Assembly: GCA_946538875.1 (NCBI GenBank)
Contig: CAMNHD010000092.1
Span: 1 to 6,462, forward strand
Direction of reading: 5' to 3'
Length of the DNA: 6,462 nucleotides
Source: an uncultured Treponema sp.
Lineage (GTDB): Bacteria; Spirochaetota; Spirochaetia; Treponematales; Treponemataceae
The number at the start of each line of letters is the position of its first letter. Position 1 is the stretch's first letter. The position numbers were made by a program, and so were the translations under genes. Of the stretch, positions 1-6,109 are shown piece by piece. A model generated the notes under the pieces. The model saw only the letters and a list, made by a program, of their open reading frames with translations, did not search any database and was not told the DNA's origin.

Positions 1-373
1 TAGAAAGCGCCACCAGCATCACCAGAAGCGAAATCATCAGGTTCACTGCAATTCCCTGCTTGAACACAGAGCGGGCCTTGTCATTTTCACCGGCACCTAC
101 CGCATGCGCCACCTGCACGGAAAAGCCGTAGCAGAACGCCATGGACAGTCCGCCAAAAAGCCAGGTGGTTGAACCGACCAGTCCGATGGAAGCAGAAGCC
201 GAGGCCCCAAGATTTCCAACCATAGAGGCATCAATATACATCATTGCAATCTGAGTAATCTGCGCAAGTATTCCGGGAATACTCAAGCGCCAGACAAAAG
301 CAAGTTCCTGCGAAAACGAAAGCGACGAGTGTTGTTTCAAAAGAGTCGGTAAGTCGTTAGAAATTCTGGCCAT
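1..373 (-). CDS. MATE family multidrug/sodium efflux transporter, N-terminal part (runs off the window edge)
   Basis: The first 124 residues of an inner-membrane transporter are visible; the rest lies beyond base 1. The MATE family (normally about 450 residues, 12 membrane helices) exports drugs and metabolites using a Na+ or H+ gradient. Seen here: a polar N-terminal tail (1-25), helix 1 at about 28-50 running into YIDASMVGNLGASASAS, the usual MATE helix 1-2 signature, helix 2 at about 63-90, then the cytoplasmic loop AVGAGENDKARSVFKQG (91-107), which matches the family pattern of a small-residue/Gly turn followed by an Arg-rich helix, and the beginning of helix 3. The ATG at 373 lacks a clear Shine-Dalgarno sequence and sits only 6 bases after a promoter -10 box, so translation may be leaderless; an in-frame TTG at 388 is a less likely start. 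The substrate cannot be predicted. It appears to be transcribed separately from the upstream OmpA operon. Confidence 0.93.
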   Translation of the reverse strand, partial: MARISNDLPTLLKQHSSLSFSQELAFVWRLSIPGILAQITQIAMMYIDASMVGNLGASASASIGLVGSTTWLFGGLSMAFCYGFSVQVAHAVGAGENDKARSVFKQGIAVNLMISLLVMLVALS

Positions 374-379
374 AGCTAA

Positions 380-408
380 AGTATACAAAAAGTTTCCAAA
401 AAAGTAAA
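380..408 (-). promoter_or_regulatory. Sigma70-type promoter of the MATE gene
   Basis: On the minus strand, a -35 box TTTACT (403-408; 4 of 6 consensus bases) is followed by exactly 17 bases and a -10 box TATACT (380-385; 5 of 6). The predicted transcription start falls at about 373, the A of the MATE start codon, so the message would have essentially no leader. The terminator at 612-660 separates this promoter from the upstream operon. Confidence 0.6.
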
Positions 409-437
409 ATTGTACGGCACTGCTTTTCGGTGAATTT

Positions 438-454
438 AGTTTTATGATAAAACT
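438..454. repeat. Perfect 17-base palindrome, possible operator
   Basis: The 8-base arms AGTTTTAT and ATAAAACT are perfectly complementary around a single central base at 446. The element lies 30 bases upstream of the -35 box of the MATE promoter. The 8-1-8 symmetry suits binding by a dimeric regulator. As RNA it would form only a weak AU helix with no U tract, so it is unlikely to be a terminator. The regulator is unknown. Confidence 0.45.
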
Positions 455-456
455 TA

Positions 457-611
457 TTTAAACAATGCATTCCCTGCTGCTCCGGGTTCCGGGGGCCCCG
501 CCCCTCCATTCCGTCCAAAGGCCGGAACGCCTCCGGCGCCCTGCGCATCAGGCGTATTTGCTCCGTCTGGATCCATTTCCAAACCGCATCCGCAATTCCC
601 GGAATGCCCAC
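457..611. other. GC-rich, dyad-rich intergenic block (unassigned)
   Basis: This stretch between the operon terminator and the MATE promoter holds no recognisable gene. Bases 471-540 are 76% G+C (53 of 70 counted), far above the neighbouring AT-rich intergenic DNA. It contains several dyads: GCCGGA/TCCGGC (521-526 and 532-537, 5-base loop), ATTCC/GGAAT (595-599 and 601-605), CGGGG/CCCCG around 490-500, and a long-range pair GCATTCC (467-473) with GGAATGC (601-607) that could enclose the whole block. The minus strand has a run of short G-tracts between about 491 and 518. A minus-strand frame from ATG 576 to stop 454 would give a 40-residue Gly/Pro/Ala-rich peptide (MDPDGANTPDAQ...) with only a weak ribosome site; such composition is what GC-rich DNA yields by default. 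It could be a structured RNA, a decayed gene or plain GC-rich spacer. Confidence 0.35.
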
Positions 612-660
612 AAAAAAAATGCCCCGGGTAAAGCGCATCACAAAAGGCTGCCCGGGGCAC
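612..660 (-). terminator. Intrinsic terminator of the barrel/OmpA operon
   Basis: On the minus strand the arms GTGCCCCGGG (660-651) and CCCGGGGCA plus one U (628-619) form a 9-bp perfect GC-rich stem, with one further G-U pair possible. A 22-base loop separates them, and a run of eight T follows (619-612 region). It begins 26 bases after the stop codon of the OmpA-domain gene. The loop is longer than usual but the stem is very strong. No T run follows in the plus direction, so it works on the minus strand only. Confidence 0.85.
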
Positions 661-686
661 AAAACTTCAAGATTCAGAAGTCCTGC

Positions 687-3600
687 TTATTTTTCAAGGA
701 TAAACTCGACTCGGCGGTTCTTCCAGCGGTTCTTTGCATCGGAGCGTGGAGCAATTGTTTCAAGTCCTCCCTTACCCTCCGTGCTCAGGCGTCCTGCAGA
801 AACCTTGCCTTCCGAGACAAGCCAGGACTTTACATATTCAGCACGTTCAACAGAAAGCGGAATAAGTGCGCGTCCCCATGAACCGTCAGTTGTCTCCTCA
901 GGGTTGTTAGCCTCTCCACCCGTAAAGTTTGTGTATGTCGGATTTGAGTGGCCGACAATAGTTACCTTGTAGGTTCCGAATTTCTTGAGGATTTCTGCAA
1001 TACGGCGCAGAACACGCTCGTTGTTCGCCTTCTGCTCGGGTGTCACGGAACTCTTTGCAATGACCTTTCCGTCAGGGCCAACCTCACCGCTGAGCTTAAA
1101 GTCGGCTGCATCGGAACGGAACACAATTGAAGGAACCTGCATCTTAAGGCGTCCGCCGTCAAGCACCACCAGCACGTCCACAGGAATCACTCCCTTGTAA
1201 GTATTGGTGAGCCCCAGAGTATCAGTGACAGTAAACTCATACGGATAATCTTCGGCGGAAGTAACGCTTTCGCCATTGTTACCACGGCCATCCCAATTGA
1301 TGTTCACGGAATATGTATCACCGCTTCCTGCCATAGACTTACCGCTGGTCTTCCAGAATGTCTGGCCACTGCGGCTGTCCTTGATGTCAAGAGTCCAGTT
1401 CTTTATAGAAGCAACAGTCTTTGCGCTGAGCTTCATATCAAGTTCGTCTTCGTTACCGTCGTTGTCCGGGCTAAAGTAGCGTCCAATGTCAGGATTTGCA
1501 GAAGACTCCACAAAAAGTACAGGCGCTTCTGCAGAACAGATGAACGGCTTGGATGAAGCGTCAACAATGTTACCTTTCTTGTAGACAACATGAAGCTTGG
1601 CAGTATAGCTGCCCTGGCCGATATTACCGTCCATCATCACACCGTCCCAGGTAATTGTCTCGGGAAGAGTTTCCGACTGACCATTCTCCCACTTTTTGAC
1701 TGTCTTTCCGTTTGAGTCAACAACATCCAGAGTCCAGTCTGCCATTCCTTCGTTCAGAGTAGAACGCAGTGTAAAAGTCTGGGAATCCTTGAACTGGTCA
1801 CCGTTCGGAGAGAAACCACTCTCGGAAGCAATCACATAAGCAGACGGAACACGGTTATCCACCCTGATATTGGAAATATTCTTTGAAGTCGAGTTGCCAG
1901 CCGGGTCTGTGGAAGAAATTGTGATGGCATAGTCACCGTTAGTCACCTTGTTTCCATTGTCGTCAGTACCGTCCCATGTAAAGTCGCCAAGTTTCACACC
2001 TTCAGTACCTTCTTCAATGACATCCAGTTTCTTAACAGTCTTGCCGCTCTTGTCAGTTACTGCGACTGTCCACTTCTTTTCAGGAGAAGCCTTGCTCACC
2101 TTTACAGGAAGAACCTGCTGTGTACTCTGTTCAGGCGCCTGTCCGTCCGGAGAGAATGCCTCATAAGGAACTTCAATCTCCACCACAGGGGCATAAGTAT
2201 CAATGTCCACAGCAGAAATACCAGACTCTGCGCTGGTACCGCTCTTAGCCACAGTAGAGAAAGACACATTGTATCTTCCGTCAGGGGCTGCGGAACCGCT
2301 GTCAGTCTTACCATCCCAGACAATTGTAGCCGGCAGGGAATTTGTTCCCTTGAATGTGCGGACAACTTCATTCTTAAGATTCTTGACAACAAGCTCATAG
2401 CTGTCGATACCGCTGCTTGCCTTTGCCACCGGGCGGAAGGTAACTGTATCCTGAACCTTGTCGCCATTCGGAGAGAAGGCTTCCGGGCTTACAGAAAGGC
2501 GGAGTTCGGTAGAACTTGTGTCCAGTTTAAAGTTGGATGATGTAACAGAATTGATATTGCCCGCCAGGTCGCTTACACTAAGTTCGTAAACATAAGTTCC
2601 GTCCTTTGCAAATGCGCCCTGGTCAGTCGATCCGTCCCACTGCAGCACATCGGGAATTGACTGTCCGAACTTATACTGCTTGACAGCAAGTCCTGAAGCC
2701 AAGTCCTTGATGCTTCCAACCCATGTCTTTGGACCAGTGAAGGCCGGAAGAGTATTAGTCTGCTTCTGCTGAATCTGCAGAGGCTTTGAACCGTTGAACA
2801 CAGATTCCTTTGGGGTCACAGTCGCAGTAGGTGCAGTGTTGTTCAGGACAAAGCGGCCCGTACGCACTACCGGCGGCTCGTAACCATTGATGTATCTGGC
2901 CTTGAGCTCGGCAACATATTCACCCTCAGGAAGACGCTTTTTGTCTGTACCGATTCCGTCAAACAGGAAAGCGCTTATCGGATTTGAATCACCGTTCTGC
3001 TCAAAGTATACTTTGCCGTCATCAGCCCCCAGCACAGAAAGTTTCCATGAATGGAGAGAATTAACCTTTGACTTTGGCTTGGGAATGCTTACATCAAAAC
3101 CAATCACATCGGAACGTCCGTCATTGTTTGGTGAAAAGAATTTGCTTCCTGCAACCGCAATATTTGTCTCAGGCTTTTCCGCAGAGAAGATGATGTTGTC
3201 TATCTCCGCAGGGTCGGAAACATTGCCTGCAAGGTCTGTTGAACTTACAGAATATGCATACACACCATCCGTCACAATATTTCCCGAATCATCAGCACCG
3301 TCCCAGTCAAGGGTAAGAGGTGCACTGTCCTTCCACTCGTAAGTACGGATTTTCTTTCCCTCAGAGTCTGTCACAACCGCAGTCCAAAGCTGTTCGACAG
3401 AACCGTTCTGCTCAATGTGCAGAGTAGTCTTTGCGCCTTCACCGAATGACTTGTCCTGTGCACTCAAGTTTCCAAGCGCGACAACCGGCGCAGTATTGTC
3501 CACAATCACCTGATACTTTGCCGAAGTACCGGTGTTGCCGTTGTCGTCTGTCGCAGTGAACATATAATAGTAAACACCATCAGGAGCAATGGAACCCGGA

Positions 3601-3962
3601 ACAAGTCCAGCCTCCGCCGCCTCTTCGCCAAGGAAGCCGTTCCATACAACCACATTCGGAACATTTACGCCGGACTTGGGTGAAAAAAGAGACTTCCAGA
3701 AACTCTTGAATGTCATCTTCTCGTCGCCAAGCTTGCGCTTGTTGGTAACAGTGCGCACCACCTTGCCGTCAGCGTTTTGAATTATAAGCGCCCATTCCTT
3801 GATATAGCGCTTTTCTTTTATCTGCAGCGGAATCTCAAGATTGTCCTTTACCCCGTCATTGTTCGGAGAAATGTATTCCGGAGCACGGTCCGCAAAAACC
3901 GCACCAAGGCTCATAAGTCCAACAAGTGCAGTCAGTGTTATCTTTTTGCTAATCATATTCAT
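687..3962 (-). CDS. Secreted eight-module Ig-like (FlgD/CHU_C-type) repeat protein with C-terminal OmpA peptidoglycan-binding domain
   Basis: A 1091-residue exported envelope protein. Residues 1-24 form a Sec signal peptide (MNMISKK, hydrophobic core, AVFA then DRAPEY), with no lipobox. Residues 31-930 hold eight Ig-like modules, each with a W-[DN]-G turn, a DGxYxY strand and a GN-type end; six open with an Asp-rich SPNxDG-like motif. Residues about 941-1091 form an OmpA domain: IVFRSD entry strand, helix NNERVLRRIAEILKK, IVGHSN (1002-1007), LSVERAEYV (1036-1044) and NRRVE (1082-1086). OmpA domains hold peptidoglycan; FlgD/CHU_C-like modules are extended spacer or adhesion domains. I infer a periplasmic, peptidoglycan-tethered partner of the barrel encoded just upstream. 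The frame stays open to 4037, but the start at 3962 fits a ribosome site and gives a clean signal peptide; ATG at 3956 is a close alternative. Oddities: an 18-residue insertion in the OmpA ligand loop, and an insertion with basic residues (about 76-105) in module 1. Exact role unknown. Confidence 0.9.
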   Translation of the reverse strand: MNMISKKITLTALVGLMSLGAVFADRAPEYISPNNDGVKDNLEIPLQIKEKRYIKEWALIIQNADGKVVRTVTNKRKLGDEKMTFKSFWKSLFSPKSGVNVPNVVVWNGFLGEEAAEAGLVPGSIAPDGVYYYMFTATDDNGNTGTSAKYQVIVDNTAPVVALGNLSAQDKSFGEGAKTTLHIEQNGSVEQLWTAVVTDSEGKKIRTYEWKDSAPLTLDWDGADDSGNIVTDGVYAYSVSSTDLAGNVSDPAEIDNIIFSAEKPETNIAVAGSKFFSPNNDGRSDVIGFDVSIPKPKSKVNSLHSWKLSVLGADDGKVYFEQNGDSNPISAFLFDGIGTDKKRLPEGEYVAELKARYINGYEPPVVRTGRFVLNNTAPTATVTPKESVFNGSKPLQIQQKQTNTLPAFTGPKTWVGSIKDLASGLAVKQYKFGQSIPDVLQWDGSTDQGAFAKDGTYVYELSVSDLAGNINSVTSSNFKLDTSSTELRLSVSPEAFSPNGDKVQDTVTFRPVAKASSGIDSYELVVKNLKNEVVRTFKGTNSLPATIVWDGKTDSGSAAPDGRYNVSFSTVAKSGTSAESGISAVDIDTYAPVVEIEVPYEAFSPDGQAPEQSTQQVLPVKVSKASPEKKWTVAVTDKSGKTVKKLDVIEEGTEGVKLGDFTWDGTDDNGNKVTNGDYAITISSTDPAGNSTSKNISNIRVDNRVPSAYVIASESGFSPNGDQFKDSQTFTLRSTLNEGMADWTLDVVDSNGKTVKKWENGQSETLPETITWDGVMMDGNIGQGSYTAKLHVVYKKGNIVDASSKPFICSAEAPVLFVESSANPDIGRYFSPDNDGNEDELDMKLSAKTVASIKNWTLDIKDSRSGQTFWKTSGKSMAGSGDTYSVNINWDGRGNNGESVTSAEDYPYEFTVTDTLGLTNTYKGVIPVDVLVVLDGGRLKMQVPSIVFRSDAADFKLSGEVGPDGKVIAKSSVTPEQKANNERVLRRIAEILKKFGTYKVTIVGHSNPTYTNFTGGEANNPEETTDGSWGRALIPLSVERAEYVKSWLVSEGKVSAGRLSTEGKGGLETIAPRSDAKNRWKNRRVEFILEK
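1173..3872 (-). repeat. Eight tandem Ig-like modules within the OmpA-domain protein
   Basis: Protein-level repeats covering residues 31-930 of the 1091-residue protein. Approximate modules: 31-154, 155-258, 276-373, 374-480, 486-587, 588-702, 703-808 and 812-930. Opening motifs: ISPNNDGVKD (31), FSPNNDGRSD (276), FSPNGDKVQD (496), FSPDGQAPEQ (603), FSPNGDQFKD (717) and FSPDNDGNED (830). Modules 2 and 4 lack this motif and open instead with NTAP (157 and 375). Core turns include WNG (107), WDG at 220, 442, 549, 663, 772 and 890, and a degenerate FDG in module 3. Repeats are well diverged at the DNA level, so they are old rather than a recent expansion. Confidence 0.85.
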
Positions 3963-3971
3963 CCCCACCTT
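3963..3971 (-). promoter_or_regulatory. Ribosome binding site setting the start of the OmpA-domain gene
   Basis: The minus strand reads TAAGGTGGGGATGAATATG: the stop codon of the barrel gene (3972-3970) runs directly into a G-rich Shine-Dalgarno-like stretch and then ATG at 3962 and ATG at 3956. The site overlaps the upstream stop, as expected for translational coupling. Its closeness to 3962 leaves 3956 as a real alternative start (2 residues shorter). Confidence 0.6.
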
Positions 3972-5025
3972 ACTGTTCGTCCCAAAGAATAATTGTCGGA
4001 GCTTCCTTATCCTGCATACCAAGATAAAGCGAAGCACTTGCCGCTATGTTCTGCAGGCCTCCATTAAGGCACTGCCAGCCGACAGACGGTGACAGTTCGC
4101 TCTGCTTCCAGCTTTCCTTGATTTTATCAGACTTTGATGAAATACCAAACTTAAAGTTGATGCCCACGCTTGGCCAGTTGACTTTTCCGCCGTTCATAAG
4201 CTCACGCAAATTCATGTTCCAGCCAACATTAAGGTTGACAATCTTCCTGAAGTCCATTCCAAGGGCCACATCAAAAAGCAGGTTCTGGAAAGTTGGAGAA
4301 GAAAGGTCGGTACTGAAGCCTGTCTTAAAGCCAGCAACACTTATCAGCGTTCCGGCAAATGAAACGCGTGGAGTCACAATTCCTGGATAGGATTCTCCGG
4401 GATTGGCAGAATTGATTCCTGTAGTGCTATAATTACCAGTTATTGGCTTACCAAGATTCAGCAGGGACACACCAATGCGCGGCTCCTTAAGAAAGCCCAT
4501 GTCGTCAAAGCGGTACAAAAAGCCAAGATCGGCTCCAATTGTAAAGTCACTGCCGCTGCCAAAATAAAATCCAGTGTAAAGGTTTATTCCAAGGAAGATT
4601 TTGTCTGTCACATCCTTGGAAAGACCAAGGTGCGCAACAATTGAGTTTCCAACATCAAGACGCGGGTTCTTGCAGAAGAGGCCCTGGACCGAGCCGGAAA
4701 AGACCATGAATTTTGTTGGAATTGAAATGCCAAGCTGAAAGCCTCCACCCGGTGTGGCATCACCGTCGTCAGCATCAGTGTCGAACATAAAGTTTCCGCT
4801 GAGATTCAAAATGCTTCTCTGTTCAGTTGCAGTGAGAGCGGGATTATAAGTAATTGAAGCCGGAATCACTGTGAACACAGGGCCGCCCGAAGCAGAAGCG
4901 CCTCCTGCAAGCAGCTGCGGACTAGTCAGCCGATACAGATCTTCCCCACCAAACGGCGGATTATAAGCAAAAACACTTGCCACTGCGCACAAAGCGCCGG
5001 CAACACAAAGCAATCTCTTTTTCAT
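3970..5025 (-). CDS. UPF0164 / FadL-PorV-like outer-membrane beta-barrel protein
   Basis: A 351-residue exported protein. Residues 1-20 are a signal peptide (MKKRLLCVAGALCAVASVFA, then YNPPFGG) without a proper lipobox. The mature part starts with GGASASGGPVFTVIPASI and a conserved-looking YNPALTATEQ (60-69), a hallmark of the UPF0164 and PorV/FadL-like barrels, then alternating amphipathic strands rich in Gly and aromatics (for example FLGINLYTGFYFGSGSDF at 144-161, VGINFKFGISSK at 287-298). UPF0164 proteins are known mainly from treponemes, where they are treated as FadL-like outer-membrane proteins, perhaps for hydrophobic nutrient uptake; the ligand here is unknown. After the last barrel strands the tail ends DKEAPTIILWDEQ, which resembles the strand leading into Ig modules of the next gene. 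That gene starts 7 bases after this stop, so the two are almost surely co-transcribed. The start at 5025 fits the signal peptide; the G-rich ribosome site is 13 bases away, slightly far. Confidence 0.85.
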   Translation of the reverse strand: MKKRLLCVAGALCAVASVFAYNPPFGGEDLYRLTSPQLLAGGASASGGPVFTVIPASITYNPALTATEQRSILNLSGNFMFDTDADDGDATPGGGFQLGISIPTKFMVFSGSVQGLFCKNPRLDVGNSIVAHLGLSKDVTDKIFLGINLYTGFYFGSGSDFTIGADLGFLYRFDDMGFLKEPRIGVSLLNLGKPITGNYSTTGINSANPGESYPGIVTPRVSFAGTLISVAGFKTGFSTDLSSPTFQNLLFDVALGMDFRKIVNLNVGWNMNLRELMNGGKVNWPSVGINFKFGISSKSDKIKESWKQSELSPSVGWQCLNGGLQNIAASASLYLGMQDKEAPTIILWDEQ

Positions 5026-5038
5026 AAAAGTTTTTATT

Positions 5039-5045
5039 CCCCCTT
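5039..5045 (-). promoter_or_regulatory. Distant Shine-Dalgarno of the barrel gene
   Basis: The minus strand carries AAGGGGG ending 13 bases before ATG 5025, separated by an A/T-only stretch with one C. The spacing is longer than the usual 5-9 bases. No better site or start is visible, and the signal peptide begins at this ATG. Confidence 0.45.
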
Positions 5046-5053
5046 TTTTACAG

Positions 5054-5080
5054 AGTATAAATTTTCTCCTATAAACTCAA
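5054..5080 (-). promoter_or_regulatory. Possible second (proximal) promoter of the barrel/OmpA operon
   Basis: TATACT (5054-5059) is a good -10 box. TTGAGT (5075-5080) is a fair -35 box, but the spacer is only 15 bases. It overlaps the -10 of the better-spaced promoter at 5080-5108. Confidence 0.35.
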
Positions 5081-5108
5081 TTGTACTATATTTTTGATTA
5101 TTAGTCAG
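5080..5108 (-). promoter_or_regulatory. Sigma70-type promoter of the barrel/OmpA operon
   Basis: On the minus strand, -35 CTGACT (5103-5108; 4 of 6) and -10 TACAAT (5080-5085; 5 of 6) are separated by exactly 17 bases of AT-rich DNA. It lies 16 bases after the ispH stop and would give a leader of about 45-50 bases. No terminator is visible after ispH, so read-through from ispH may add to expression. Confidence 0.55.
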
Positions 5109-5124
5109 CCCGGCGAGAGGATTT

Positions 5125-6051
5125 TTAATTCAGGGCACAGGAAACAAGTCTTTCTTCCACACGGCTGATTATCTGGTCAGGTGTGCTTGCTCCCGCCGTA
5201 AGGCCTACAGTCTCCAGGGAAAAGAACTTTTCCGGAATATCGGACGCATCCTCGATAAGAGCACAGGTTCCGCAGATTGTGCACGCCGTTGAATAAAGAC
5301 GTTTAGTATTTGCAGAATTCATTCCGCCGATCACAAGTATTCCCTGCACACGTCCCTTCAGCTCAAGCAGTGCGTTTTGTCTTTCCCTTGTTGCAGAACA
5401 GATAGAGTTGAACACGCGCATTCCGGGAAGAGCCTTTGTCATAAGTTCTGAAATCATCGCAAATTCATTTTCACTGAATGTAGTCTGCGCCAAAAGAACT
5501 GTATTATGCCCCACCTTTCCGCTTTCAAGCAGGCATGCTGCTTCCTGGCAGTTCTGCACAACATAAACACCTGGAAAGCTGTTGCTCTCACGTGCACAAA
5601 AAGCTACTGCCCCATCCTCTGCGTAACCGGTAATGCTGATTACTTCACCGTGGTTTCTGTCGCCGGCAAGCACCACATTCCAGCCCTTTGAGGCCCATTC
5701 AAAAGCACGCTTCTGGCTCAAATGCACACGCGGGCAGGTAGCATCCACCACACACACCCTTCTCGCCTCCAGAGCCCTGAGCAGTGCAGGAGTAGTACCG
5801 TGCGCCCTTACCACAACAGACTCACCCTCATTCACTAGTCCGGCTTTCACATCAGCGTCGTCAAGAAGGGTAAGCCCCTTTTCGGCAAGGGATTTCAGCA
5901 CAACGGGATTGTGAATCAAAGGCCCAAGAGAATAAACGTGCCCCTGTTCAACCGAGGAATCAACTCTTTTTTCCAGCTCCCTGTCAGCCGCTTCCACAGC
6001 ACGCTTTACGCCCATACAGTAGCCAAGAACGCTAGCTCTGATAATAGTCAT
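5125..6051 (-). CDS. ispH: 4-hydroxy-3-methylbut-2-enyl diphosphate reductase (IspH/LytB)
   Basis: A 308-residue cytoplasmic iron-sulfur enzyme, usual length for the family. It reduces HMBPP to IPP and DMAPP, the last step of the MEP isoprenoid pathway. The start ASVLGYCMGVKRAVE gives cluster ligand Cys12; the other two [4Fe-4S] ligands are Cys106 (VDATCP) and Cys218 (NSICSATRERQ). Substrate-binding and catalytic positions are in place: H47 (IHNPV), H84 (RAHG), H134 and E136 (RNHGEV), T190 (AQTTFS), S246 and N248 (GGMNSANTKRL) and S289 (TAGASTP). Numbering was matched to the E. coli enzyme by eye. Unusual: a CTICGTC segment (Cys257, 260, 263) in the third domain, where most homologues I recall lack three cysteines. 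The start at 6051 is supported by AGGCGG 6 bases upstream and by homology. The gene begins 20 bases after the T run of the terminator, so its expression must depend on read-through or an unseen promoter. Confidence 0.97.
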   Translation of the reverse strand: MTIIRASVLGYCMGVKRAVEAADRELEKRVDSSVEQGHVYSLGPLIHNPVVLKSLAEKGLTLLDDADVKAGLVNEGESVVVRAHGTTPALLRALEARRVCVVDATCPRVHLSQKRAFEWASKGWNVVLAGDRNHGEVISITGYAEDGAVAFCARESNSFPGVYVVQNCQEAACLLESGKVGHNTVLLAQTTFSENEFAMISELMTKALPGMRVFNSICSATRERQNALLELKGRVQGILVIGGMNSANTKRLYSTACTICGTCALIEDASDIPEKFFSLETVGLTAGASTPDQIISRVEERLVSCALN

Positions 6052-6057
6052 TACACA

Positions 6058-6063
6058 CCGCCT
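6058..6063 (-). promoter_or_regulatory. Ribosome binding site of ispH
   Basis: The minus strand has AGGCGG (followed by TG, close to AGGAGGTG) 6 bases before ATG 6051. It lies just after the terminator T run, so only transcripts that pass the terminator carry it. Confidence 0.6.
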
Positions 6064-6071
6064 GCACGGAT

Positions 6072-6109
6072 AAAAAAAAGTGCCACTGTAACAAACGCCA
6101 CAGCAGCAC
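6072..6109 (-). terminator. Intrinsic terminator between secF and ispH
   Basis: On the minus strand GTGCTGCTGT (6109-6100) and ACAGTGGCAC (6089-6080) form a 10-bp stem including two G-U pairs around a 10-base loop. Eight T follow at once (6079-6072). The preceding GAAG could extend pairing into the U tract. It lies about 30 bases after the secF stop and 20 bases before the ispH start. Confidence 0.75.

Noticed and set aside
454..660. Minus-strand frame of up to 68 residues (shorter form from 576) as a small gene
   Set aside because: The long form is translated from the terminator hairpin and its loop; the 40-residue form has GC-driven Gly/Pro/Ala composition and only a weak ribosome site. 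Kept only as a possibility inside the GC-rich block.
465..972. Plus-strand open frames overlapping the operon terminator and the end of the OmpA-domain gene
   Set aside because: They run antisense to a confident coding region and a hairpin, have no family resemblance and no credible ribosome sites.
2102..2467. 121-residue minus-strand frame inside the repeat region
   Set aside because: It is an alternative frame of the Ig-repeat gene, with composition typical of a frame-shifted shadow.
2887..3342. 151-residue plus-strand frame opposite the repeat gene
   Set aside because: Antisense shadow of Ig modules; Ser/Pro/Phe-rich with no domain resemblance.
1173..3872. Recent DNA-level tandem duplication or CRISPR-like array in the repeat gene
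   Set aside because: Only short similar stretches recur around the SPNGD and WDG codons; module lengths vary and the DNA is well diverged, so this is old protein-level repetition.
3963..4037. Upstream start at 4037 for the OmpA-domain protein
   Set aside because: The extra 25 residues overlap the end of the barrel gene and would bury the signal peptide inside the chain; starts at 3962 or 3956 have a ribosome site and a clean signal sequence.
5109..5124. Terminator after ispH
   Set aside because: The GC-rich GCCGGGC patch does not form a useful stem followed by a T run, so no terminator is called.
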